The notes under the pieces: model-generated
Databases searched by the model: none
What the model was told of the DNA's origin: nothing
What the model saw: only the letters and a program-made list of their open reading frames with translations
Translations under genes and position numbers: made by a program
Assembly: GCA_016789745.1 (NCBI GenBank)
Contig: JAEUQF010000069.1
Location: 1-44,687 of the forward strand
DNA: 44,687 nucleotides
Direction: 5' to 3'
Origin: Bryobacterales bacterium
GTDB taxonomy: Bacteria > Acidobacteriota > Terriglobia > Bryobacterales > Bryobacteraceae
Shown: piece by piece, positions 33,133 through 41,880 of the stretch
Layout of the letters: every line of letters starts with the position of its first letter
How positions within the stretch are numbered: the stretch's first letter is position 1

Positions 33133-34441
33133 CCGCAATCGCCATCATCAGCAGGAAACAACACTGGCCGAACCAGTCGCCCGTTCGCGAATAGAACGTG
33201 CGGGCGTTGTCCAGCGGCACATCGGCAATCAGCTTCGCCGGACGGCTGGCGCTGCTTTCCTGTTCCGCCAGCACCCGCCCGTAACGGTCATTGACGGTGA
33301 GCCTGCCATCGCGGGCGCTGCGCACCATGGCGAAACCGGATTCCACACTGCGCAGGATCGCCATACGGGAATGCAGCCAGGCATCGCGCTGAAAGTCCCA
33401 GGCTGGCACCAGCAGCAACGGGACGCCGGCATAGTCGCGGCCAAGCGACGGGAAGTCCATGTCCTTGCAGATGGCCACACCGAAGCGGATACCGCCATGT
33501 TCCAGGATGAGGGGCTTGTCCCCGCGGAGGAAGCTGTCCTCCAGGCCCGGCACCATGTGTCGTTTATCGTAAGTGGGGGTATCGGGGGCTCCAAACACGG
33601 AGGCTACGTTCCGTTTTTGACCTTGTGCCCGCAGCGTGGCACCTGCTACCGTGACTGCCGATGACGCCAGTGTGTTTTCGACGGCCCTCCACTGCGCCGC
33701 GTCCACCGGGGCAATCTTCTCCGGCAGTACGATGAACCGCGCTCCCTGCTCCGCCAGTTCCCGCACGCCTGCCTGGTACAGCGGCCAGACATCCTCACGG
33801 GGTTCCGGCGCCGTGTCCACCGCCACCGCAGCGACACGAGCGGCTGGCGACAGGGGTGCCGTGCGCAAGCGCACCCAGCCGAACACCAATGCGGCCGCAA
33901 GCAACACCAACGGCCAGAGACAAGCCTTCCGGTGATGCAGACCGGCTGCGAGAGTGGCCGGCAGCAGGCTGATCACAAACACCACACCCGAAGCTCCCAG
34001 CAACGAGGCGATCTGAATCACGGGCAGAACGTCCATCTGCGAATAGGCGATGCTGCCGGCGCTTCCATGCGGAGAGGCTTGCGTCATCAGGGTGAACAGT
34101 GCCGTAATGGCCGCGGGATACACCAGCGCCGCCCGCCATCCCGCCGTGTGCACCATCACATGAGCCGAGAAGATCCAGGCACCCGCCCACAGCAGAGACT
34201 GTTCTAACGTCAGGATCGACGCCAGCAGCGGACCCGCAAGCATGGCCAGGTACGACCAGAGGTTCGCCGAACCGATCACGGCCGCCAACAGCGCGACGGC
34301 CACTGCCTGCCGCCGCGAGCTCTGCAACATCGCCAGCAATACCGGCGCAGGCGCCAGCCAGGCCAGCCACCAAACCGGCTGCAGGCCCGACCCGAAGTAC
34401 AGCAGCACTCCGCCGCTAATCGCCAGCAGCCATCGCGCCAT
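33086..34441 (-). CDS. Apolipoprotein N-acyltransferase-like nitrilase-superfamily membrane protein
   Basis: A 451-residue protein with five or six N-terminal membrane helices (residues about 1-190), a carbon-nitrogen hydrolase domain (about 200-420) and a final membrane helix, the layout of Lnt. The catalytic triad is visible as Glu241 ('IVLPEKIAP'), Lys293 ('YDKRHMVPG') and Cys325 ('GVAICKDMDFP'). Lnt transfers an acyl chain from phospholipid to the N-terminal Cys of lipoproteins at the inner membrane. This protein is shorter than typical Lnt and several motif neighbours differ, so it may be a divergent paralogue with another amine or acyl substrate. It is coupled to the preceding gene by TAATG and is the last gene of the efflux-led run. 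Its final 47 bases lie within the end of the convergent kinase gene. Confidence 0.78.
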   Translation of the reverse strand: MARWLLAISGGVLLYFGSGLQPVWWLAWLAPAPVLLAMLQSSRRQAVAVALLAAVIGSANLWSYLAMLAGPLLASILTLEQSLLWAGAWIFSAHVMVHTAGWRAALVYPAAITALFTLMTQASPHGSAGSIAYSQMDVLPVIQIASLLGASGVVFVISLLPATLAAGLHHRKACLWPLVLLAAALVFGWVRLRTAPLSPAARVAAVAVDTAPEPREDVWPLYQAGVRELAEQGARFIVLPEKIAPVDAAQWRAVENTLASSAVTVAGATLRAQGQKRNVASVFGAPDTPTYDKRHMVPGLEDSFLRGDKPLILEHGGIRFGVAICKDMDFPSLGRDYAGVPLLLVPAWDFQRDAWLHSRMAILRSVESGFAMVRSARDGRLTVNDRYGRVLAEQESSASRPAKLIADVPLDNARTFYSRTGDWFGQCCFLLMMAIAVTLRPSRSGSRQKGS

Positions 34442-35382
34442 TACGAAAGCTTGAGAAAAGCCATCGTTTCCCGAATCGCCTTCTTCGCTTCGTCATCGAA
34501 GTGAGCACCCTTCGCCCCGGAGCGGCAGATGGAGTTCTCAAAGACGCCGCGCACTTCCAGAATGTACTTGAGCGAAGGAATGCCGTAGGTGGTCACCTGC
34601 GTCACCAACAACATCACCTTCGAAAAATGTTCCATGGCCGCGGTGCGATCGCCGGCCTGCCACGTGTCCCAGACCTTGCGATAGAGGTCCACGAAACCCG
34701 CCGCCGGCATGGTGCCGGCCGACCCGCGCATCATCTCGTCGATCAGCGTCTTGCCATGCCCACCCGTGAATACGCCCTTGATCACGTCATGATTCTTGCG
34801 GCGATACTCCGATAACCGCGCCAGCGTGTGACCTGCCTCATCCTTCACATAGCGAAAGTTCGGAATGGCGCTGGCCATGTGCATGACGAACTCCACGGGC
34901 ATGTCGCCAATCGTCTGCGCAAATAGCGGCCGCGTGGCGCTATCGCCGATGGCCTTGTAATAGTCAAGCACCCTCTGGCGATCACTGGCATCCTTGGGCG
35001 GCAGTGCGATGATCGCGTCGGGCCCCAGCTTTTCGGCGTATTTCACATACTGGAGCGCCGTCGCCAGGTCCGCGCCCTGCACGCCTAACACCACCGCACA
35101 CTTGCCCGATGCCCCCGCCTGCGCCACGACTTCCATTCCGGCCATGCGTTCATCCATGGTCAGGTCTGAGTATTCGCTCGCCAGTTGCGGCCACACGACG
35201 CCGTGCGCGCCCGCCTTGTCGCAGAAGCGCACCTGCGCGGCCAGAGCCTTGGTGTCCAGCTTGTTATCGCTGGTGAACGGCGTCTGCAGAATCGGAAAAA
35301 TGCCGGTCAGCGGCTTGGCCGTTTTGGCCCCCATCAACGTGGCAGCGGGGAATAGCGAGAGGCAGGCGCGGCGAGTGAGCAT
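34441..35382 (-). CDS. Exported dihydrodipicolinate synthase-family protein
   Basis: A 313-residue TIM-barrel protein of the DapA/NanA family. The start 'MLTRRACLSLFPAATLMGA' looks like a signal peptide with a twin-arginine-like pair, unusual because most family members are cytoplasmic. The Schiff-base lysine is present as Lys180 in 'FRYVKDEAG'. The usual 'GTTGE' substrate loop is 'PQLASEY', and the tyrosine of the 'YNxP' motif is missing ('LFAQTIGDMP'). A dihydrodipicolinate synthase role is therefore unlikely; an aldolase or lyase on another 2-keto acid is possible. Acidobacteria contain many such secreted paralogues. It overlaps the hydratase gene by one base (TGATG) and the Lnt-like gene by one base (TAATG), so translation is coupled. 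Confidence 0.82.
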   Translation of the reverse strand: MLTRRACLSLFPAATLMGAKTAKPLTGIFPILQTPFTSDNKLDTKALAAQVRFCDKAGAHGVVWPQLASEYSDLTMDERMAGMEVVAQAGASGKCAVVLGVQGADLATALQYVKYAEKLGPDAIIALPPKDASDRQRVLDYYKAIGDSATRPLFAQTIGDMPVEFVMHMASAIPNFRYVKDEAGHTLARLSEYRRKNHDVIKGVFTGGHGKTLIDEMMRGSAGTMPAAGFVDLYRKVWDTWQAGDRTAAMEHFSKVMLLVTQVTTYGIPSLKYILEVRGVFENSICRSGAKGAHFDDEAKKAIRETMAFLKLS

Positions 35383-36119
35383 CAGATTCCTTTCTTAAAG
35401 AAGCGGTCGATCCCTTCCTGGCAGTCGGGCGTGAGACGGGCGATGGCGTTTACCTGGGCCCCAGCCTCAATGGCGTTAGCATATGACATTCCGTCCATCT
35501 GGTACAGCAGACGCTTCGTCAATTGCACGGCGGAGGCCGAGCGCGACGCCAGATCGCCGGCCAGTTCCTCCGCCGCCCCTTCCAGATCGACATCGGCGAC
35601 GATACGGCTCACCAGGCCCACTTCGAAGGCCTCCCGCGCGGTCAGAATGCGGCCGGTGGTGAGCATATCGAATGCTACCTTCTCCGGCACCGTGCGGCGC
35701 AGAATCGCCATCACCATCGCCGGCACAAAGCCAATGCGTGTTTCCGGATAGCCAAACTGGGCGATATCGCTGGCCACGATCAGGTCACAGGCCGTGGCCA
35801 ACCCGCAGCCGCCCGCCAGCGCCCGTCCACGCACCGCGGCAATGATAGGCAGCGGATGCTGACGCATGGCAACAAACAACTCGCCCAATTCGCGTGCGTC
35901 TTCCAGATTTTCCAGCACCGACGCGTGACGGATGCGCTTCAGCTCACTCAGGTCAGCCCCGGAGCAGAAGTCGCGGCCCTGGGCGGTGAGCAGGATCACG
36001 CGCCCTTTCGGCTCCATGGCGGCCTCTTCGAGCGTTGCGCGCAGGCGGCGCACGGTGTCACGATCGAGCGCATTGCGCTTCTCCGGGCGCTTCAGTTCTA
36101 TCCGTAGAATGCCGCTCAT
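35382..36119 (-). CDS. Enoyl-CoA hydratase/isomerase family protein
   Basis: A 245-residue crotonase-fold protein starting at the ATG at 36119 ('MSGILRIELKRPEKRNALDR', the typical opening). A longer frame to 36209 is unlike the family. The oxyanion-hole segments are 'GRDFCSGADLSEL' and 'RGRALAGGCGLATACDL'. One catalytic acid is retained in 'FGYPETRIGFVPA'. The other, the Glu in 'GGCE' of classical hydratase, is Gly, as in many family members with related reactions. It acts on an acyl-CoA, probably in fatty-acid or amino-acid breakdown. It sits between a TolC gene and an exported DapA-like gene in one run, an odd partner set. Start is 25 bases after the tolC stop. Confidence 0.86.
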   Translation of the reverse strand: MSGILRIELKRPEKRNALDRDTVRRLRATLEEAAMEPKGRVILLTAQGRDFCSGADLSELKRIRHASVLENLEDARELGELFVAMRQHPLPIIAAVRGRALAGGCGLATACDLIVASDIAQFGYPETRIGFVPAMVMAILRRTVPEKVAFDMLTTGRILTAREAFEVGLVSRIVADVDLEGAAEELAGDLASRSASAVQLTKRLLYQMDGMSYANAIEAGAQVNAIARLTPDCQEGIDRFFKKGI

Positions 36120-36144
36120 ACGAGCAGCATCATACCGTGAATGC

Positions 36145-37425
36145 CTAGCGCAATGCCCCAGTGTGGTATTCCACCAGCAAACGCTGCACCTGGTAGTCGA
36201 AGCGCGCATTCTCCTGCTGCAGTTCGGCGTTGGTACGCGCCAGTTGCGCCTGGCTCAACTCCACAATCGAACTGAGCCCCAGATCGTAGCGCGCCTGCGC
36301 CAATTCCAGAGCCAGGCTGGCCTGCTCCACCAAGCTGCGTGCCAGTGCCGTCCGCTGCGCCGCCGATTCGGCGCCCACCACGGCGACAGCCACGTCGCGC
36401 GCGATCCGCTGCTGCAACTCGTCCAGACGCCGTTGCGCCACCGTGGCGCGTTGCTCGGCCTCCACGCGCCGCGAGTTGAACAAACCGCCATTCAGAAATG
36501 GCAGCGTAATGTTCACACCACCGGCGGCGAAATAGCTGTTACCCAGGCGGGCATCATGGAAGGGAGTCCCACCCAGGCTGGCCATGGCCGATATCGCGGG
36601 GAATCGCAGCTTGCGCTCGGCTTCAACGAAACTCCGTGCCGCCTCCACATCAAAGCGGCGGCCAGCCAGTTCCGGACGATTGGCGATCGCATCACCGATG
36701 AGCCGTAGCGGGTCGGTGGAAGGCAACTCGCGAGGTGGCTCCTCCACCAGTTGAAACCGCCGCGGCTCGGCATAACCCAATGCCGCGGACAACTCCGCAT
36801 CCGCCACACGGCGTTCGTTGGTGGCATTTTCTAGAAGCAACCGCGCCTCGGCCAGGCTGACTTCGGCGAAACGCACATCCAACTCTGACTTCAACTGGCT
36901 TTCGGCCAGCGCGCGGGCATAGTCCACCATGGATTGGCGTGCTTCGATGGCACCCTTGGCAATGCGGGAAAGCGCCTCGGCACGCAAGCCGGCATAGTAG
37001 GCGCGATGCACGCCCAGCAGGATCTCCGACCGTGTTGCCTTGACGACTTCGAACTCCGCGTTGGCCCGTTGTGAAGCCGTTCGCGCCAGCGCCGACGTGC
37101 GGCCGAAATCGTATAGCAACTGACTGGCGCTGACGCCTGATGCCAGACGCGAGAAGATGATCGGGTTGTTGAGAGCCCCAGCGGCGAGACGCGTATCGGA
37201 GGGAGCGCCGGCACCGGTAAGGCTGCCGCTCAACACCGGATACAGCGGCGCTCGCGCCTGCACCTCGCCCTGCGCCACGGCCAGCGCCTGAGCCTGTGCC
37301 CCGGCGATGCGCGGATTCGTACGCAGCGCGATCTCCTCGGCTTCGGCCAGAGTCAGCCGCTGCGGGTCGGACGATTGCCCTTGCAGTAATCCCACAGCGA
37401 AGACGACCAACAGCACTGTTCTCAC
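36145..37425 (-). CDS. TolC-like outer membrane efflux protein
   Basis: A 426-residue outer membrane factor. A signal peptide (about 1-16) is followed by 'LTLAEAEEIALRTNPRI', the standard opening of the family, and two internal repeats of long amphipathic helices rich in Ala, Glu, Arg and Gln ('LALELAQARYDLGLSSIVELSQAQLA' in the second). Three copies would form the trans-periplasmic tunnel that receives substrate from the RND pump encoded immediately upstream. Its ATG overlaps the pump gene's stop by four bases (ATGA), so the two are translationally coupled. The substrate cannot be predicted. Length is normal for the family. Confidence 0.92.
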   Translation of the reverse strand: MRTVLLVVFAVGLLQGQSSDPQRLTLAEAEEIALRTNPRIAGAQAQALAVAQGEVQARAPLYPVLSGSLTGAGAPSDTRLAAGALNNPIIFSRLASGVSASQLLYDFGRTSALARTASQRANAEFEVVKATRSEILLGVHRAYYAGLRAEALSRIAKGAIEARQSMVDYARALAESQLKSELDVRFAEVSLAEARLLLENATNERRVADAELSAALGYAEPRRFQLVEEPPRELPSTDPLRLIGDAIANRPELAGRRFDVEAARSFVEAERKLRFPAISAMASLGGTPFHDARLGNSYFAAGGVNITLPFLNGGLFNSRRVEAEQRATVAQRRLDELQQRIARDVAVAVVGAESAAQRTALARSLVEQASLALELAQARYDLGLSSIVELSQAQLARTNAELQQENARFDYQVQRLLVEYHTGALR

Positions 37426-40400
37426 GACCGCACCTCATGATTGCGATAGACGAGCAGGAACGCCGCCGGCACCAGCAGCACCGTGAACACCACCGATACC
37501 GCCAGGCCGCCAATGATCGCCTGCGCCAGCGGAGCGTAGCTTTCACTTCCGGTGCCCAGTTTCATCGCCATCGGCATCAGCCCGATGATGGTGGCCAGAG
37601 ACGTCATCAATACCGGTCGCAGACGCACGCGGCAAGCTTCCACCACGGCTTCTCGCACATGCATGCCTTCGCGCAGCAGGTGATGCGTGAACTCCACGAT
37701 CAGAATACTGTTGGAAACAACAATACCCACCATCATTACCAGCCCCATCAGCGACTGCACATTCAACGTCGTGCCCGCCAAATACAGCGTCAGCAGCACG
37801 CCGCTGATGCCCGGCGGAACCGCCAGCAGAATGATCCACGGATCGCGGAAGCTGGCAAACTGCGCCACCAGAATGAGGTAAAGCAGCACCACGGCCAGCC
37901 CCAGCCCAATGGCAAAGCTGCGGAAGGATGCCCGCATGCCCTGCACCATGCCGCGCAACGTGACACGGGTGCCTCGCGGCAGCTCCGTTCCGGCGATGAT
38001 GTTGTCAATCTGATCGGCCACGCGGCCCAGGTCTTCGCCCTCCAGGCCGACATACACATCGATGACGCGGCGCAGCTGGTAATGATCCACCTCAGTGGGC
38101 GCGGCTTCGCGCTCCAGTTTCGCAATGGTTCCCAACCGCACCGGTTCCGTCGCTCGCGGGCCGCGCAGGGGTATCGAAGTCAGGTCCGCCAGGCTGCGCA
38201 CCTGCCCTTCCGGATACTGCACGGTCAACATATAGTCGTTGCCGCTCTTCTCGTCCACCCAGTAGCTGGGGGCGATCATCTGGTTGGAAGTGAGCGCCGT
38301 GATCACGTTGCTCACCACCTCGCGCGCGGTCAGGCCCAACTGGCTGGCCTTGGTGCGATCCACATCCATGCGAAGCGCCGGATAGTCGATGTCCTGGGGA
38401 ATGTAGGCATCGCTGACGCCCGGTATGACCCGAATCTTCTCCGCCAGTTCCCTGGCGATGCGATGTGACACCTCCAGGTTGGACCCGCTCACCTGCACGT
38501 CGATGGGCGCGGGCAGCCCGAGGTTGAGAACGGCATCCACCAGCCCGCCCGATTGGAAGTACGCGGTAAGGTTCGGCATCTCGTCTGCCAGCCGCCGCCG
38601 GACGCGCCGCATGTACTCATAACTGCCCGTCCGGTGGCCTTCCTTCAGGTTCACCTGGACGGTGGCCGTGTGCTGCGCCGAGTTGCTGGTGTACATCGAA
38701 GAGAAGCCTGGCGTCACGCCGATGTTCGACACAATCACGCCCAGTTCCTGTTCCGGAACGATCTCGCGAATCAGATCCTCCACGCGCTCCACTTCGCGCG
38801 CCGTAAGTTCCAGTCTTGTTCCCGACGGAGCCTTGATGTTCATGACGAACTGTCCGGCGTCCGTGCGCGGGAAGAAGGCCACGCCCAACATGGGGTACAG
38901 CAGAAGGCTGGTAACGAACAGCGCGGTAAAGCCCACCAGCACCCAGCTTGGACGCCGCAGAGCCGTACGCACCAGCGCCGCGTAGCGCGACAGCATGGCA
39001 TTGAAACCGAGATTGAAGGCATGGTTGAAGCGCTGGCCCAGCGACTTGCTGGCGCGCTCATGATGCGCCTCATGCGCGGTGAGGAAGCGCGCGCAGAACA
39101 GCGGCACCACGGTCATGGCGACGAAATAGGAAGCAAACAGCGCGATCACCACGGCGCCGGCCAGTGCCGAAAAGAGGAACCGGCTGACGCCATACAAAAA
39201 GGTGACGGGGAAGAACACCACGGCCGTGGTGAGCGTGGCGGCCAGCACGGGCAGCGCCACTTCCCTGCCCCCGCGTTCGGCCGCGATCTCCGGCGGTTCG
39301 CCCATCTCCAGGTGCCGGAAAATGTTCTCCAATACCACCACCGAGTTGTCGATGAGGCGCGAAAACACCAGCGCCAGTCCGCCCAGCACCATCGAGTTGA
39401 TGGAGTTGCCGCCCAGGTAAAGCACGATGAACGTGGCCAGTGCCGACAATGGAATCGAAAGACAAACGGCAACGGTGGCACGAAGGCTGGCCAGGAAGAT
39501 GAGAATCATCAGCGAGGTCAGCACCAGGCCAATGGCGCCTTCATGCACCAGCGTATCGATGGCCTTCTTTACAAACTGCGACTGATCGAAATCGACGCGG
39601 GCCGTCAATGACTCGGGGACGTCCACCAGTCCCGCAACCGCCGCGCGAACGCCATCCACCACGGCAATGGTGTTCGTATCGCCGCCCTGCTTCAGCACGG
39701 GCAGATAGACCGAAGGCTGCCCATCGACGCGCACGATGTTGTTCTGGATCTGCTGCGCGTCCTTCGCCTCTCCGACATCGCTGATCAGCACCAGACCGCG
39801 CTCGGATGCTTTCAATGGAATGCGCGCAATATCCTCCATGGTGGGCAACTGCGCATTGGTATAGAGGCTGTAGTCGAGCGGCCCGATGCGCGCATCGCCC
39901 GCGGGAAGAATCATGTTTGACTCGTTCACCGTGCGCACCACATCCATCGGACTAAGCTGGTGCGCTTCCAGCTTCAACGGATCGACATAGACCATCATCT
40001 GCCGGTACTTGCCGCCGAACGGCTGCGGCACGGAGGCGCCCGGCACGTTCGCCACCTGGTTGCGGACGGCGTACTGGCCAAGATCGCGCAGCCGCGTTTC
40101 ATCCAGCCCTTCGCCCTTCAACGTGATCAGGCACACCGGCAAGCTGGAGGCGTCGAACTTCAGCACCACCGGCGGCAGCGTGCCCGCGGGCAGTCGTCGG
40201 AGGTTCGCCATCGCCAGATTCGATATCGCCGTTACCGCCGCGTCTGAATCCGCCCCCGGCTGAAAGTACACCTTGATCAGACTGACGCCCGGCAACGATC
40301 GCGACTCAATATGCTCGATATTGCTAGCCAGCGTAAAGAAGCGCTCGAAACGGCTGGTGATGTCCGCCTCAATCTGCTCCGGCGGCATGCCCGTAAAGAA

Positions 40401-40541
40401 TGTCGCCACCACGACAACCGGAATCTGAATCGCCGGGAACAGATCCACCGGCATGCGCACCAGCATGGCGATGCCAACCACGGCCACGGCCAGGCACAGC
40501 ACGATGATGAAGTAAGGGTTGCGAATCGCAAAGCGCGACAT
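37422..40541 (-). CDS. RND-family inner membrane efflux pump (AcrB/HAE-like)
   Basis: A 1039-residue RND transporter with the twelve-helix, two-repeat layout: 'FAIRNPYFIIVLCLAVAVVG' at the start, large periplasmic porter domains after helices 1 and 7, and a C-terminal helix. It pumps hydrophobic compounds from the inner membrane or periplasm through TolC. The proton-relay residues differ from AcrB. The Asp-Asp pair of helix 4 is Asp398-Asn399 in 'RLIDNSVVVLENI', and the lysine of helix 10 (AcrB K940) is Ser943 in 'GIVVSNSILIVEF'. The protein is otherwise full length, so it belongs to a clade with a modified relay rather than being broken. The gene starts four bases after the adaptor gene ends and overlaps tolC by four. 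Confidence 0.93.
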   Translation of the reverse strand: MSRFAIRNPYFIIVLCLAVAVVGIAMLVRMPVDLFPAIQIPVVVVATFFTGMPPEQIEADITSRFERFFTLASNIEHIESRSLPGVSLIKVYFQPGADSDAAVTAISNLAMANLRRLPAGTLPPVVLKFDASSLPVCLITLKGEGLDETRLRDLGQYAVRNQVANVPGASVPQPFGGKYRQMMVYVDPLKLEAHQLSPMDVVRTVNESNMILPAGDARIGPLDYSLYTNAQLPTMEDIARIPLKASERGLVLISDVGEAKDAQQIQNNIVRVDGQPSVYLPVLKQGGDTNTIAVVDGVRAAVAGLVDVPESLTARVDFDQSQFVKKAIDTLVHEGAIGLVLTSLMILIFLASLRATVAVCLSIPLSALATFIVLYLGGNSINSMVLGGLALVFSRLIDNSVVVLENIFRHLEMGEPPEIAAERGGREVALPVLAATLTTAVVFFPVTFLYGVSRFLFSALAGAVVIALFASYFVAMTVVPLFCARFLTAHEAHHERASKSLGQRFNHAFNLGFNAMLSRYAALVRTALRRPSWVLVGFTALFVTSLLLYPMLGVAFFPRTDAGQFVMNIKAPSGTRLELTAREVERVEDLIREIVPEQELGVIVSNIGVTPGFSSMYTSNSAQHTATVQVNLKEGHRTGSYEYMRRVRRRLADEMPNLTAYFQSGGLVDAVLNLGLPAPIDVQVSGSNLEVSHRIARELAEKIRVIPGVSDAYIPQDIDYPALRMDVDRTKASQLGLTAREVVSNVITALTSNQMIAPSYWVDEKSGNDYMLTVQYPEGQVRSLADLTSIPLRGPRATEPVRLGTIAKLEREAAPTEVDHYQLRRVIDVYVGLEGEDLGRVADQIDNIIAGTELPRGTRVTLRGMVQGMRASFRSFAIGLGLAVVLLYLILVAQFASFRDPWIILLAVPPGISGVLLTLYLAGTTLNVQSLMGLVMMVGIVVSNSILIVEFTHHLLREGMHVREAVVEACRVRLRPVLMTSLATIIGLMPMAMKLGTGSESYAPLAQAIIGGLAVSVVFTVLLVPAAFLLVYRNHEVRS

Positions 40542-40545
40542 GCTT

Positions 40546-41775
40546 CTAGTGGTCCCCCTTATGGGTCGCTTCGCGGATGAGTTTGGGTTCTACCAGGGTG
40601 CCGGGCTTCAAGTCCTTCATGCCCACCACCACCATCTCGCCTTCCCTTACTCCGGAGACGAGTTCCACCAGATTCGGCGTCTCCATACCGGTCTCGACGG
40701 TGCGGCGATCGATCTGCTTGCCCAACCCGACGATGTACACCGAGGCGCTTTCGCCGCGGCCGTTGATGGCCTGTATCGGAACCGCCAGCGCCTTGCTGCG
40801 CTTATCCAAACGGAGCGACGCATAGCCATACATGCCCGGCTTGATCTCGTAGTCGGGGTTGGGCACGTCCACCTGCACTTCCATGGCTCGCGTGGATGCT
40901 TCCAGCCGCCCGTTCAGTCTGGCCACGCGGCCCTGTACGACGCGCTGCAGCGAATCTACACGCACCTCCACTGGCGCGCCGACATGAACGCGCGGCACTA
41001 CCGCGGCAGGCACCGGAACCGCCAACCGCAGCCGGTCCACCTGCGACAGGCGTACCACGGGCAGTGCCTGCGTATGGGACGCGGTGCCGGCCTGGACCAG
41101 CGCGCCCGGGTCGCCACGGCGCTGCGTGATCAGGCCCGCGAACGGAGCCGTGATGCGCAGGTATGCCAGCATGGTGTCGATACGCGCCTTATTACTGGCG
41201 GCAATGCGTACCTGCTCTTCACTCGCCGCCAGATTCGCCTTCGCCGCCTCATACTGCGCCTCGGCATCCTGGCTGCTGGCCATCACGGCGTCATACTCCT
41301 GTCGCGCCACCAGGTTCGGCCGCGCCTTCATTACACCGGAGAGCCGCTCGGCCGACAGGCGGCGAATCCCGCGGTTGATTTCGGCTCGCCGCACTTCGCC
41401 GCGGGCGCGTTCCACTTCCAGTTCGCTGCGTTTGAAGCTGGCTTCGGCATGCGCCAGGTCCTGCGCCATTTCCGGCACCTCCAGCACAGCCAGCAACTGC
41501 CCGGCTTTCACCCGGTCGCCGATGTCGACGTGGATCTCCTTGAGATAGCCGGAGACCTTGGCATGCAGGTCGATCTCCTGGTAGGGCCGGAACTCGGCGG
41601 CAAGTTCCAGGTCGTCGGCTAAATCCTGTCTGGTTACCAGTGCAACGGCCACCGACGGAGCTTTGGCAGGGGTCTTGGCCTGCACGGCCCGCGGCGAGGA
41701 TCGTTCGCAGCCGGAAAAACAGCAAATGACGGCGAAAGCCGCCGGAGCAAACAGCAAGGATGGCGAGTATCGCAT
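40546..41775 (-). CDS. RND efflux periplasmic adaptor (membrane fusion protein)
   Basis: About 409 residues, starting at the ATG at 41775, which gives a hydrophobic N-terminus ending at Cys23 ('CCFSGCERS'), a probable lipoprotein site. The frame back to 41856 adds residues unrelated to the family. Lipoyl half-motifs 'YQEIDLHAKVSGYLKEIHVDIGD' and 'LRITAPFAGLITQRRGDPGALV' flank a long helical hairpin rich in Ala, Glu and Arg (residues about 100-190). Beta-barrel and membrane-proximal domains follow. It bridges the RND pump to TolC in the periplasm. It is the first gene of the six-gene minus-strand run. The divergent two-component pair next door is a natural candidate to control it. Confidence 0.91.
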   Translation of the reverse strand: MRYSPSLLFAPAAFAVICCFSGCERSSPRAVQAKTPAKAPSVAVALVTRQDLADDLELAAEFRPYQEIDLHAKVSGYLKEIHVDIGDRVKAGQLLAVLEVPEMAQDLAHAEASFKRSELEVERARGEVRRAEINRGIRRLSAERLSGVMKARPNLVARQEYDAVMASSQDAEAQYEAAKANLAASEEQVRIAASNKARIDTMLAYLRITAPFAGLITQRRGDPGALVQAGTASHTQALPVVRLSQVDRLRLAVPVPAAVVPRVHVGAPVEVRVDSLQRVVQGRVARLNGRLEASTRAMEVQVDVPNPDYEIKPGMYGYASLRLDKRSKALAVPIQAINGRGESASVYIVGLGKQIDRRTVETGMETPNLVELVSGVREGEMVVVGMKDLKPGTLVEPKLIREATHKGDH

Positions 41776-41880
41776 GAGCCTATCGCCATAGTGCGGGATA
41801 CAACTGGGGTAAGGGCATCCCGCCGAAAGGGGAGAAGGCTGCGAAAACGACGCCACCCGGGTGATAATGGGCCTGTCTAC

